From Rhizobium brockwellii (lineage in GTDB: Bacteria; Pseudomonadota; Alphaproteobacteria; Rhizobiales; Rhizobiaceae): DNA of 64,000 nucleotides. How positions within the stretch are numbered: the first letter of the stretch is position 1; each line of letters begins with the position of its first letter. The notes under the pieces were generated by a model that saw only the letters and a program-made list of their open reading frames with translations, had not been told where the DNA came from and ran no database searches. The translations under genes and the position numbers were made by a program. This document shows positions 45,458 to 54,062 of the stretch, in pieces. Where the stretch lies: the NCBI RefSeq assembly GCF_000769405.2, contig NZ_CP053442.1, positions 186,001 to 250,000 on the forward strand, given 5' to 3'.

Positions 45458-46368
45458 CAAACCCTCCCCAGGGCGAAGCCCTTGGCGATGTAATTGCGCA
45501 CAAACCAGATCACCAGCGCCCCTGGGATCAAGGTCAGAACACCCGCGGCGGCGAGCAAGCCCCAATCCATGCCGGATGCAGAGACGGTACGGGTCATGGT
45601 GGCAGCGATCGGCTTCGCGTCGGTCGTCGTCAGCGTTCGTGCGATCAGCAACTCGACCCAAGAGAACATGAAACAGAAGAAGCAGGCGACACCTATGCCG
45701 CTCGCAATCAGCGGCGTGAAGATCTTCAGGAAAAAGCGCGGGAACGAATAGCCATCGATATAGGCCGTTTCGTCGATTTCCTTCGGCACGCCGGACATGA
45801 AGCCTTCAAGGATCCAGACCGCAAGCGGCACGTTGAAGAGGCAATGCGCCAATGCCACGGCGATGTGCGTATCGATCAGCCCAAAGGCTGAGTAGAGCTG
45901 GAAGAACGGCAGGGCAAAGACCGCCGGCGGCGCCATCCGGTTCGTCAGCAACCAGAAGAAAAGATGCTTGTCACCAAGGAACCGATAACGGGAAAAGGCA
46001 TAGGCCGCCGGCAGCGCGGCTGCCACCGAGATCACCATGTTGATCACGACATAGGTGATTGAATTGATGTAGCCGGAATACCACGCCTTCTCCGTGAAGA
46101 TCGTCACGTAATTGGCGATCGTCGGGTTATGAGGATAAAGCGTCAGAGAATTGACGATTTCCGCATTGGTCTTGAAGCTCATATTGACGAGCCAATAGAT
46201 CGGCAGCAGGAGCACGATGATATAGATCGTCGGAACCAGCCACCACCAGCGCGATTCCTCGCCGCGCCGGCGCATCAGACGGCTGACTTCATCGGAGGAG
46301 AGACCGCTTGCGACACCAGTAACGCCTGAGATTTTTCGGCTCGCTGTCGTTTCGTTGGAGGCGCTCAT
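45457..46368 (-). CDS. glpQ: Glycerol ABC importer permease
   Basis: A 303-residue BPD_transp_1 permease of the carbohydrate (MalG-like) type. It has an N-terminal cytoplasmic lead of about 40 residues, six helices and the EAA loop EGFMSGVPKEIDETAYIDGY, then SFPRFFLKIFTPL. It pairs with GlpP. It begins one base before the glpP stop region (glpP ends at 46370) and overlaps glpU at its end. Confidence 0.95.
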   Translation of the reverse strand: MSASNETTASRKISGVTGVASGLSSDEVSRLMRRRGEESRWWWLVPTIYIIVLLLPIYWLVNMSFKTNAEIVNSLTLYPHNPTIANYVTIFTEKAWYSGYINSITYVVINMVISVAAALPAAYAFSRYRFLGDKHLFFWLLTNRMAPPAVFALPFFQLYSAFGLIDTHIAVALAHCLFNVPLAVWILEGFMSGVPKEIDETAYIDGYSFPRFFLKIFTPLIASGIGVACFFCFMFSWVELLIARTLTTTDAKPIAATMTRTVSASGMDWGLLAAAGVLTLIPGALVIWFVRNYIAKGFALGRV

Positions 46369-46369
46369 T

Positions 46370-47236
46370 TCAATTCTCCGCGTCGTGGCTTGTCATGACG
46401 GTGTAGAACACCCACGAAAGCAGCAGGATGATCAGGAAATAGATCAGCGACATGGCAGCGGCCGGACCGAGGTCAAACTGTCCGAGGGCGGTCTTGACCA
46501 GATCGATCGACAGGAAAGTGGTCGCGTTGCCGGGACCGCCGCCCGTGACGACAAAAGGCTCGGTGTAGATCATGAAACTATCCATGAAACGCAGCAGCAC
46601 GGCGATCAGAAGAACGCGTTTCATCTTTGGCAGCTGGATATAGCGGAATACGGCCCAACGAGACGCACCGTCGATCTTGGCTGCCTGATAGAAAGCATCC
46701 GGAATGGAAACGAGGCCTGCATAGCAGAGCAAGACGACCAGGCTCGTCCAGTGCCAGACGTCCATGATGATGATCGTCACCCAGGCGTCGAGCGGATCCT
46801 GCACATAGTTGTAATCGATGCCGATGGCATTGAGGGAATAGCCGAACAAACCAATGTCGTTGCGGCCGAACACCTGCCAGATCGTGCCGACAACGTTCCA
46901 CGGGATCAGCAGTGGTAGCGCCATCAGAACCAGGCACACCGGCACGCCGATGCCCGATTTCGGCATGTTGAGCGCAATGAAGATACCGAGCGGGATCTCA
47001 AGAGCGAGAATGATCAACGAAAAAATTAGATTTCGCTGCAGGGCGGCCCAGAAACGGTCGGAATGCAGGATTTCGGTAAACCAGTCCGTTCCGTTCCAGA
47101 AGAACTGGTTGTTTCCGAACGTGTCCTGAACGGAATAGTTCACAACCGTCATCAAGGGAATGACGGCCGAGAATGCCACCAGCACGAGGACCGGCAGGAC
47201 CAGAAACCACGCTTTGTTGTTCCAGGTTTTTTCCAT
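46370..47236 (-). CDS. glpP: Glycerol ABC importer permease
   Basis: A 288-residue MalF-like permease with six helices and the EAA loop YQAAKIDGASRWAVFRYIQL (PDAFYQAAKIDGAS). The ATG at 47236 begins MEKTWNNKAWFLVLPVL, and an upstream in-frame ATG overlaps glpT and is rejected. It forms the heterodimeric channel with GlpQ. The gene starts two bases after the glpT stop. Confidence 0.95.
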   Translation of the reverse strand: MEKTWNNKAWFLVLPVLVLVAFSAVIPLMTVVNYSVQDTFGNNQFFWNGTDWFTEILHSDRFWAALQRNLIFSLIILALEIPLGIFIALNMPKSGIGVPVCLVLMALPLLIPWNVVGTIWQVFGRNDIGLFGYSLNAIGIDYNYVQDPLDAWVTIIIMDVWHWTSLVVLLCYAGLVSIPDAFYQAAKIDGASRWAVFRYIQLPKMKRVLLIAVLLRFMDSFMIYTEPFVVTGGGPGNATTFLSIDLVKTALGQFDLGPAAAMSLIYFLIILLLSWVFYTVMTSHDAEN

Positions 47237-47238
47237 GA

Positions 47239-48309
47239 TCAAGCCTCCGGTCCGGCGCGCCAAGAGTCGGCATAGATACTGATACCCGACGGCTCGAAGG
47301 TCACCCGGGGATCAGCCGGAATGTCCCCGTCTTCTGGGACGACGATCGCGATCGGCTGGCCGGCAAACTGCGCACGGACGATCTTCTGCCGGCCAATATC
47401 TTCCACCTTGCTCACGGTCACAGGCATGCCCTCGCGGCCGACCCGGATAAACTCGGGCCGGATTCCAAGCTCTACCTTGGCCGCTGCCGAAGTCTTTGGC
47501 GCATAGTCGAGCGTCAGAGCGTGCTCGCCGACCCGAACCGTGCGGCCTTCCACCTTGGCTGGCATGAAGTTCATGCCTGGAGAACCGATGAAGTAGCCGA
47601 CGAAGGTATGGCTCGGACGCTCGAAGAGCTCGGCCGGCGTGCCGATCTGCACGATCTCGCCATCGTACATCACCACGACTTTGTCGGCGAAGGTCAGCGC
47701 CTCCGTCTGGTCATGCGTGACATAGACCATCGTAAAACCGAACTGCTTATGCAGCCGCTTCAGCTGCGACCGCAGCACCCATTTCATATGAGGATCGATA
47801 ACGGTGAGCGGCTCATCGAAGAGAATCGCATTCACATCCGAGCGCACAAGGCCGCGGCCGAGCGAAATCTTCTGCTTTTGGTCCGCCGTCAAACCGCGCG
47901 CGCGCCGCTTGGCCCAGTCTGCAAGATCAATCATCTCCAATATTTCGCGGACACGACGATCAACATCAGACTCCGCGACTCCGCGGTTGCGCAAGGGGAA
48001 AGCCAGATTGTCATAGACGGTCATCGTGTCGTAGATCACCGGAAACTGGAATACCTGCGCAATATTTCGCTGCTGCGTCGGCAGGTTCGTAACATCTTGT
48101 CCGTCGAAGAGAATTCGCCCTTGGGAGGGCTGAATAAGGCCGGAAATGATATTGAGCAGAGAGGTCTTTCCGCAGCCCGAAGGCCCGAGCAGCGCATAGG
48201 CGCCGCCGTCGTTCCACTCGTGATGCACTTCCTTGAGAGCGTAGTCCTTCTCGCTCTTCGGGTTCGGCCCATAGGCATGTCGAATATGATCGAGGGTGAT
48301 ACGTGCCAT
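47239..48309 (-). CDS. glpT: Glycerol ABC importer ATPase with degenerate signature motif
   Basis: A 356-residue ATPase with a C-terminal TOBE domain. Walker A LLGPSGCGKTSLLN, Q-loop QVFQFPVIYDT, Walker B NAILFDEPLTVID and the H-loop histidine (YVTHDQTEAL) are canonical. The ABC signature reads LTADQKQKISLGRGL instead of LSGGQ. With GlpS it should form a heterodimer in which one composite ATP site is canonical and the other is altered (see findings). The name follows the R. leguminosarum glpSTPQUV nomenclature, not the E. coli GlpT antiporter. Confidence 0.95.
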   Translation of the reverse strand: MARITLDHIRHAYGPNPKSEKDYALKEVHHEWNDGGAYALLGPSGCGKTSLLNIISGLIQPSQGRILFDGQDVTNLPTQQRNIAQVFQFPVIYDTMTVYDNLAFPLRNRGVAESDVDRRVREILEMIDLADWAKRRARGLTADQKQKISLGRGLVRSDVNAILFDEPLTVIDPHMKWVLRSQLKRLHKQFGFTMVYVTHDQTEALTFADKVVVMYDGEIVQIGTPAELFERPSHTFVGYFIGSPGMNFMPAKVEGRTVRVGEHALTLDYAPKTSAAAKVELGIRPEFIRVGREGMPVTVSKVEDIGRQKIVRAQFAGQPIAIVVPEDGDIPADPRVTFEPSGISIYADSWRAGPEA

Positions 48310-48318
48310 GATCTTCTC

Positions 48319-49398
48319 CTAGCCCCTCTGCCTGGCAGTGGTGATCGCCCGGCCGTCCGCGCCGAACGCCATCAGGTGGCGCGTATCGATGAAAACGGAG
48401 AGATCCGTGTCCGGGTCGATATTGTGGATGCCGTGGGCAAGCATCACCCAGCGGGTGTCGGCAAATTGCAGATGCACGAAACTTTCCGACCCCGTGATCT
48501 CCGAAATCTGTGTCCGTGCTGTCAGCCGCGCCGAATCAGCCGTCTGGGCGGTTGGTGCAAGATGATGCGGGTGAAACGCGATCGTTGCCGGCCCGTCCGG
48601 CACATTCTGAAGATGCGGCGGCACGGCAAAAATCACAGCGCCATCGCGCAGGAAATTGCCTTCCGATTTGATGAGATCAATAAAATTCAGCGGCGGATCG
48701 GCAAAGGTTTTCGCCGTCGTCAGATCGAGCGGATGGCGATAGACCTCGACTGTCGGGCCAAACTGGGTGATCCGGCCCTCGCTGAGCGCTGCCGTATTGC
48801 CGCCCAGCAACAAGGCTTCGGAGGGTTCCGTCGTTGCATAAACGAAGATCGCGCCGGACTGGGCGAAAATGCGCGGCAATTCCTGCCGCAGTTCCTCGCG
48901 CAGCTTGTAGTCGAGGTTGGCAAGCGGCTCGTCCATCAAAACAAGGCTCGCATTCTTCACGAGTGCACGGGCAAGCGCCGTGCGCTGCTGTTGGCCGCCC
49001 GAGAGGTTGAGCGGCGTGCGATCGAGATAAGGCCCGAGTTTCAGAAGTTCGGCAGCCTTGCGTACCTCCAGATCGATGATCTTGGCATCCTTGCCGGCAA
49101 TGCGCAGCGGCGAGGCAATATTCTCGTAGACCGTCAATGCCGGATAATTGATGAACTGCTGGTAGACCATCGCAATGTTGCGCTTCTGGACAGGCATACC
49201 TGTCACATCAGCACCATCAAAATGGATCGTACCGGTCGTCGGCCGATCAAGGCCGGCCATCAGACGCATCAACGAGGTCTTGCCCGACAAGGTCGGCCCA
49301 AGCAGAACGTTTAGCGTTCCTCTTTCAAAAGCAAGATCGGTCGGGTGGATATGATAGTCTCCTCCCACCATCTTTGCGGCCTTCCGCAGTTCCAGCAT
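48319..49398 (-). CDS. glpS: Glycerol ABC importer ATPase with degenerate H-loop
   Basis: A 359-residue ATPase with a C-terminal TOBE-like domain. Walker A is LLGPTLSGKTSLMRL, the Q-loop is MVYQQFINYPALT, the signature LSGGQQQRTALARALVK is intact and Walker B is LVLMDEPLANLD. The switch-region histidine is replaced: YATTEPSEAL aligns with YVTHDQTEAL of GlpT, so His is Thr. The start at 49398 gives a normal N-terminus (MLELRKAAKMVGGD). An alternative ATG at 49434 with AGGAG three bases upstream would add 12 residues. It follows glpD by 41 bases. Confidence 0.94.
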   Translation of the reverse strand: MLELRKAAKMVGGDYHIHPTDLAFERGTLNVLLGPTLSGKTSLMRLMAGLDRPTTGTIHFDGADVTGMPVQKRNIAMVYQQFINYPALTVYENIASPLRIAGKDAKIIDLEVRKAAELLKLGPYLDRTPLNLSGGQQQRTALARALVKNASLVLMDEPLANLDYKLREELRQELPRIFAQSGAIFVYATTEPSEALLLGGNTAALSEGRITQFGPTVEVYRHPLDLTTAKTFADPPLNFIDLIKSEGNFLRDGAVIFAVPPHLQNVPDGPATIAFHPHHLAPTAQTADSARLTARTQISEITGSESFVHLQFADTRWVMLAHGIHNIDPDTDLSVFIDTRHLMAFGADGRAITTARQRG

Positions 49399-49439
49399 TC
49401 CTGTTCCCGTGCCTCCACGCAGCGGGGACCACATGGCTC

Positions 49440-50954
49440 CTACCCGGCCATCGCCGGCATGGCAGCCATGTACTCCTCCAGTGACTGGGCCTGCTCCTTC
49501 GAAAGGCGCAGACCATCCTTTGTTCTCCTCCACAGCACGTCTTCGCCGTGCCGGGCCCATTCATGTTCGGCGAGATATTTGACTTCAGCCTCGTAGAGAT
49601 CGCCGCCAAACAGCCGTCCGAGATCGTCGATGCCGCGGGCATCGCCAAGCAGCACCTCGGCTTTCGTGCCGTAGCGGCGCACCAGCCTGCGGGCATGCGG
49701 ATCGGTCAGGAACGGATAGCCCCTTTTCAGCTTGGCGACCTCGGCCTCATAACCCTTGACCGGAAAATCGCCGCCCGGCAGATGGCTCTTTGCCGTCCAC
49801 GGCGCACCCTTGACGCCGATCGCAGCGCCGATCTTTTCCAGCGCATGTTCGGAAAGCCGGCGATAGGTAGTGAGCTTGCCGCCGAAGACGTTGAGCAGCG
49901 GTGCCGCCTCACCCTCGCCTTCCAGCTTCAGCACGTAATCGCGCGTCGCTTCCTGCGCCTTCGAGGCGCCGTCGTCATAAAGCGGCCTCACCGCCGAATA
50001 GGTCCAGACGATATCTTCCGGCTTGACCGGCTCCTTGAAATATTCCGACGCCGCATTGCAGAGGTAAACGGTCTCCTCCTCTGATATCCGGACATCCCGG
50101 GGATCGGCGGTATAGTCCCGATCCGTCGTGCCGATCAGGGTGAAGTCGCCCTCGTAGGGGATGGCGAAGATGATGCGGTTGTCGGGATTCTGGAAGAAAT
50201 AGGCGCGAGGATCTTCGAACTTCTTCTTCACGACGATATGGCTGCCCTGGACGAGGCGGACATGGTGGGCTTCGTTCTGGCCGAAGGCGGAACGAATGAC
50301 ATGGTCGACCCAGGGACCGGCGGCATTGACCAGCATGCGGGCCTGATGGCTGTCATTTCGGCCGGTGAGGGTGTCGGTGGTTTCAATATGCCACACGCCA
50401 TTCTCGCGCCTTGCCGACACCACTTTGGTGCGCGGCATGATGGTTGCCCCTTTGTCAGCGGCGTCGCGGGCGTTCAGTACCACCATGCGGGCATCGTCGA
50501 CCCAGCCGTCGGAATATTCGAAGGCCTTGGCGAACAGCGCCTTCAGAGGCTTGCCGGCCGGGTCGCTGCGCATATCGAGAACGGATGTCGGCGGTAGCAG
50601 CTTGCGGCCGCCGAGATGGTCGTAGAGGAAGAGGCCAAGCCGGATCAGCCAGGCCGGACGGATGCCGCCCTTGTGGTAGGGCAATACGAAACGCAACGGC
50701 CAGATGATGTGCGGCGCCATCGCCCAGAGGATCTCGCGCTCCATCAGCGATTCACGCACCAGGCGGAATTCGTAATGCTCGAGGTAACGCAGGCCGCCAT
50801 GGATCAGCTTGGTGGCGCCCGATGAGGTACCCGAAGCAAAATCGTTCATCTCGGCCAATGCGACGGAATAACCCCGCCCCACAGCATCACGCGCGATCCC
50901 GCAGCCGTTGATGCCGCCACCGATGACGAATATGTCGTGAATCTCCCGGCTCAT
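49440..50954 (-). CDS. glpD: Glycerol-3-phosphate dehydrogenase (FAD-dependent, aerobic type)
   Basis: A 504-residue membrane-associated FAD enzyme. The N-terminal dinucleotide site is FVIGGGINGCGIARDAVGRG. SSGATKLIHGGLRYLEHYEF is the family signature, and the C-terminal DAO_C domain includes RRYGTKAE. It oxidises glycerol 3-phosphate to dihydroxyacetone phosphate and passes electrons to quinone. The ATG at 50954 is preceded by GGAGGGGGA. It lies downstream of glpR with a 118-base gap containing candidate operators. Confidence 0.97.
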   Translation of the reverse strand: MSREIHDIFVIGGGINGCGIARDAVGRGYSVALAEMNDFASGTSSGATKLIHGGLRYLEHYEFRLVRESLMEREILWAMAPHIIWPLRFVLPYHKGGIRPAWLIRLGLFLYDHLGGRKLLPPTSVLDMRSDPAGKPLKALFAKAFEYSDGWVDDARMVVLNARDAADKGATIMPRTKVVSARRENGVWHIETTDTLTGRNDSHQARMLVNAAGPWVDHVIRSAFGQNEAHHVRLVQGSHIVVKKKFEDPRAYFFQNPDNRIIFAIPYEGDFTLIGTTDRDYTADPRDVRISEEETVYLCNAASEYFKEPVKPEDIVWTYSAVRPLYDDGASKAQEATRDYVLKLEGEGEAAPLLNVFGGKLTTYRRLSEHALEKIGAAIGVKGAPWTAKSHLPGGDFPVKGYEAEVAKLKRGYPFLTDPHARRLVRRYGTKAEVLLGDARGIDDLGRLFGGDLYEAEVKYLAEHEWARHGEDVLWRRTKDGLRLSKEQAQSLEEYMAAMPAMAG

Positions 50955-51023
50955 TCCCCCTCCGAGACTGCCATTGATTTCGCATCGCACAAAACTTGCG
51001 CAATTGCGAAAGTAACATCAGTT

Positions 51024-51060
51024 AAAACGAAAGGAATACGAATGTCAAACGAATGTTCGT
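51024..51060. promoter_or_regulatory. Candidate GlpR operator: three ACGAA repeats at 11-base spacing
   Basis: ACGAA occurs at 51027-51031, 51038-51042 and 51049-51053, exactly one helical turn (11 bases) apart. The last copy is part of ACGAATGTTCGT (51049-51060), an inverted repeat. The decamer AAAACGAAAG at 51024-51033 recurs in inverted orientation (CTTTCGTTTT, 51865-51874) just upstream of glpR. DeoR-type regulators use such repeats, so GlpR binding at both sites is plausible. Confidence 0.5.
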
Positions 51061-51072
51061 GAGGATCGTTAT

Positions 51073-51846
51073 CTAGCGAAATCTGCCGTTCGTTTCGATC
51101 AGTTTCACATTGTTTTCGAGGCATAGATTGCGGATCGAGGGCACCGGACAGTGGTCGGTGATGAAGGTATGAACCTGGGAAAGCTGGCCGATCCTGACCG
51201 GTGCGGTGCGTTCGAACTTCGTCGAATCGGCAACGAGAATGACATGTCGGGCATTGGCGATGATGGCTTGGGCGACCTTCACTTCGCGAAAATCATAATC
51301 GAGAAGCGCGCCGTCTATGTCGATAGCCGAAGCGCCGATCACAGCGTAATCGACCTTAAACTGGCGGATGAAATCGACGGCCGCCTCACCGACGATCCCG
51401 CCGTCCGAACCCCGCACGACGCCGCCGGCAATGACCACCTCGATCGCCGGAAAAAGACGTAACCTATTGGCAACATTTATATTGTTGGTGATCACCATCA
51501 GCTCGTGATGGTTGGCGAGCGCCTCGCCCACCGCCTCGGTCGTCGTTCCGATATTGATGAAGAGCGAGGCACCGCTCGGGATGAGCTCGACGGCCGCAAT
51601 GCCGATTGCCTGTTTCTCGGAAGCGGCGATCTGGCGGCGCGCCTCGTATTTGACGTTCTCTGTCCCGCTCGGAAATGTTGCGCCGCCATGGATGCGTGTC
51701 AGCACCTGCGCATCGCAGAGATCGTTCAGGTCCTTGCGGATTGTCTGAGGCGTCACCGAAAAGCGGGAGGCGAGCTCCTCGACCAGAACCCTGCCGCTCG
51801 ATTTCGCAATCGCGACGATTTCAATTTGCCGGTCGGTCAAGAACAT
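51073..51846 (-). CDS. glpR: DeoR-family glycerol regulator
   Basis: A 257-residue DeoR protein. The N-terminal winged helix reads RQIEIVAIAKSSGRVLVEEL, then ASRFSVTPQTIRKDLNDL. The C-terminal sugar-phosphate sensor domain has FINIGTTTEAVGEAL, GGVVRGSDGGIVG, and a FEKTAPVRI-like segment (FERTAPVRI). It should repress the glp genes until glycerol 3-phosphate binds. The ATG at 51846 is chosen over a start 51 bases upstream because it matches family N-termini and has GAAAGG upstream. Confidence 0.94.
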   Translation of the reverse strand: MFLTDRQIEIVAIAKSSGRVLVEELASRFSVTPQTIRKDLNDLCDAQVLTRIHGGATFPSGTENVKYEARRQIAASEKQAIGIAAVELIPSGASLFINIGTTTEAVGEALANHHELMVITNNINVANRLRLFPAIEVVIAGGVVRGSDGGIVGEAAVDFIRQFKVDYAVIGASAIDIDGALLDYDFREVKVAQAIIANARHVILVADSTKFERTAPVRIGQLSQVHTFITDHCPVPSIRNLCLENNVKLIETNGRFR

Positions 51847-51940
51847 GGGGCGCCTTTCGATCTGCTTTCGTTTTAAAGAAAGCGAACGGCGGCGCAATGC
51901 CTAACTATTGCCAAGCCGCCTTCACGGCCCGAATTTGACG

Positions 51941-52846
51941 CTACCGCTTCCGCATCACGTTGACGACGAGCACGCCGAGGATTGCCATGACGCCACCGAT
52001 TGCGCCGAGTGCCGTCGGCGTTTCGCCCAGCCAGACGAACCCGATCAGCGTAGCGACCGGCGGAACGCCATAGAGGAAATTCGAGGCGCGGGCGGCCGTC
52101 AGCCGCTTCAGCGCGATCGCCCAGGTGAGGTACCCGATCGCTGTTGGGAAGATGACAAGATAGGCAACGCCCCAGTTCACCTCCGCCGGTGCTGCGGCCA
52201 GCGCCTGGATCGTCGCCGGAACGGCCGGAACCAGCGGCACGGAACCGATGAGCAGGATCCAGGCGGTGACAGCAAGCGCCGGCAGCCGCCCGAGCAGCGG
52301 CTTCTGCAGCACGCTAGCGATCGCCGAGCAAAGTGCTGCGCCCAGGATGAGAACGGCATTCGGATCGAGCTTGAAGCCATCGTCGGAGGCGACCGCAATC
52401 AGCGCCACGCCGCCGAAGGAAACCGCGGTCCCCGCCCAGCCCCAGCGGCCGAAGCGCTCGCCAAGCGCGAATGTGGCGATGAGGGCGGTGAAGACGGGCA
52501 TGGTGTTAATGATGAAGCTCGCCGGTCCCGCCGCAACGGTCTGCTCGCCAGTGTTCAGCAGAACCGCATAGGCGGCGATGAAAAGCACGGCGGCAACGGA
52601 GAGGCGGACGAAGTCGCATTTTTCCGGCATCGGCCGGTAGATGACGAGATAGACGAGAGCAATGACGCCGGCTGCCACATAACGCGCCGTCGCCAGTTCG
52701 ATCGGCGTCAGCGGTCCGAGACAAATGCGAATCACCACGAAGGAGGAAGCCCAGAAGAGGATGGTGACGAGGATCGCCGCAAAGGCCACCAGATCGAACC
52801 CGCCTTGCTGTTTCGTCGAAATCGGTGCGCTTGTCGCCATGCTCAT
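51941..52846 (-). CDS. EamA-family (DMT) exporter
   Basis: A 301-residue protein with two EamA repeats and about ten transmembrane helices. Family features include FWASSFVVIRICLGPLTPIE, ATARYVAAGVIALVYL in repeat one, and NWGVAYLVIFPTAIGYLTWA and FLYGVPPVATLIGFVWLGE in repeat two. These proteins export amino acids or other small metabolites across the inner membrane. GGAGG precedes the ATG at 52846. It is divergent from a LysR gene, the standard arrangement for LysR-controlled exporters. Confidence 0.92.
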   Translation of the reverse strand: MSMATSAPISTKQQGGFDLVAFAAILVTILFWASSFVVIRICLGPLTPIELATARYVAAGVIALVYLVIYRPMPEKCDFVRLSVAAVLFIAAYAVLLNTGEQTVAAGPASFIINTMPVFTALIATFALGERFGRWGWAGTAVSFGGVALIAVASDDGFKLDPNAVLILGAALCSAIASVLQKPLLGRLPALAVTAWILLIGSVPLVPAVPATIQALAAAPAEVNWGVAYLVIFPTAIGYLTWAIALKRLTAARASNFLYGVPPVATLIGFVWLGETPTALGAIGGVMAILGVLVVNVMRKR

Positions 52847-52885
52847 TTTTACCTCCATATGTTCCTGCGACAGTGAGTAGGCCTT

Positions 52886-52908
52886 CGATGCGTGCTTGAA
52901 AAGCATCG
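52886..52908. promoter_or_regulatory. Candidate LysR box between exporter and regulator genes
   Basis: CGATGC at 52886-52891 and GCATCG at 52903-52908 form a 6-11-6 inverted repeat containing the T-N11-A pattern of LysR binding sites. It is centred in the 84-base gap between the divergent EamA and LysR genes. Confidence 0.55.
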
Positions 52909-52930
52909 CAATCGATGATCAAATGTGCGT

Positions 52931-53860
52931 ATGGTTCACAGCTCGTCAGTGCTTCCGCCGCTCGATACGCTCGAGACCTTTGCCCGCGCCGCCCGGCTCG
53001 GATCGTTTTCGGCCGCCGCTGAGGAAAGCGGCATCACCCACGGCGCGGTGTCGCGGCAGGTCTCGCGCCTGGAGCGCTGGATGGGCGTGCGCCTGTTTGC
53101 GCGCGAAGCCCGGGGCGTGCGCCTGACGCCGGAAGGCATGCGGTTTTTCGCGCGGGCGGAAGAAGCACTTACGCTGCTCGGCAATAGCGGTGAACGCTGG
53201 CTGCCTCGCCGGAACAAGGCGGTGGTTCGCCTTTCGGTGACGCCCTCTGTCGCCTCTCTATGGTTGTTTCAGCGCCTGCCGAAGCTCGAAGGAAACGAGC
53301 TGCATGTCGAGCTGACGCTCGAACACCGGTTGGCGGATTTCGGCGAAGGCACGGATCTTGCCATTCGCTGCGGCAAGGGTCCGTGGGCCGGCGTGCGCGC
53401 CCTGCCGCTCTGGCAGGAGAAATCGTTTCCGATCGCCGCCCCAGCGCTGGCGGAGCGGCTCGGGCAGCGCTCCGATGCCTTGTCGCTGCTCGATCTGCCG
53501 ATCCTGCACGATTCGAATATTGAAGGCTGGCGGCGTTGGCTCTCTCGTGAGGGCGTCGACTATATACCGCGCGGCCATGATCGGCGCTTCGAGGACTACA
53601 ATCTGGTGATCGATGCCTGCGCGCAAGGCCTCGGGATCGCACTCGCGCGGCCTCCGTTATCGGATGCCGCGATGGCCACGGGACGCGTCGTCGCTGTATC
53701 GGAGCGGACGCTCGATTATCATGTGGCCTTTCACCTGATTAGACCGGACGAGGCCCTGAGAAGCCCTGCCATCGAATTCGCCAGCCGCTTCCTGCGCGAG
53801 GCCGGCCATGACGAGGCGACGATCGCTACTTTTATCGCACCCGGCCGAGCGAAAGCGTAG
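52931..53860 (+). CDS. LysR-family transcriptional regulator (GcvA-like)
   Basis: A 309-residue protein. The N-terminal helix-turn-helix reads PLDTLETFARAARLGSFSAA, then AEESGITHGAVSRQVSRLE. The effector domain matches the GcvA/AmpR-type subgroup (DFGEGTDLAIRCGKGPWAGV, LIRPDEALRSPAIEF). It probably controls the divergent EamA exporter through the inverted repeat at 52886-52908. A GTG two codons upstream is an alternative start. Confidence 0.93.
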   Translation: MVHSSSVLPPLDTLETFARAARLGSFSAAAEESGITHGAVSRQVSRLERWMGVRLFAREARGVRLTPEGMRFFARAEEALTLLGNSGERWLPRRNKAVVRLSVTPSVASLWLFQRLPKLEGNELHVELTLEHRLADFGEGTDLAIRCGKGPWAGVRALPLWQEKSFPIAAPALAERLGQRSDALSLLDLPILHDSNIEGWRRWLSREGVDYIPRGHDRRFEDYNLVIDACAQGLGIALARPPLSDAAMATGRVVAVSERTLDYHVAFHLIRPDEALRSPAIEFASRFLREAGHDEATIATFIAPGRAKA

Positions 53861-53888
53861 ACGGGCCCGCGCTAGATCGAGCCAGCAG

Positions 53889-54031
53889 ATCTCAGAGCAG
53901 ACAAACGACGGCATTGCCGATGCGCAGGCCAAGGGAAGGAACCGCGGCGCGAGCCACTCGATACCAAGAAAGTCGAGGCGGCAGTGAAGCTTTTTGGTGC
54001 CGGAACTTCGCCGTTGGAAACTGCGATGTAA
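53889..54031 (+). pseudogene. Relic of a serine recombinase (resolvase/invertase) C-terminus
   Basis: Translation gives ISEQTNDGIADAQAKGRN in one frame, then REPLDTKKVEAAVKLFGAG, TSPLETAM and a TAA in another, followed in frame by LGL. This resembles the end of the catalytic helix and the helix-turn-helix of Hin/Tn3-type recombinases (ERQREGI.KAK..GRYKGR, then L...V..L...G.S..E.A..LG). One frameshift near 53943 and one in-frame stop (54029-54031) break it. It is a footprint of past mobile-element or resolvase activity, judged by eye. Confidence 0.5.
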
Positions 54032-54062
54032 CTTGGCCTAACAGCTCAACTCTCTATCGCGA

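Noticed and set aside
47521..49314. A 597-codon plus-strand frame opposite glpT and glpS
   Set aside because: It is an antisense shadow of two well-supported ATPase genes, has no recognisable domain and reflects GC-rich codon bias.
51908..52876. A 322-codon plus-strand frame opposite the EamA gene
   Set aside because: Highly charged, repetitive Arg/Asp/Gly text. It is antisense to a clear membrane protein.
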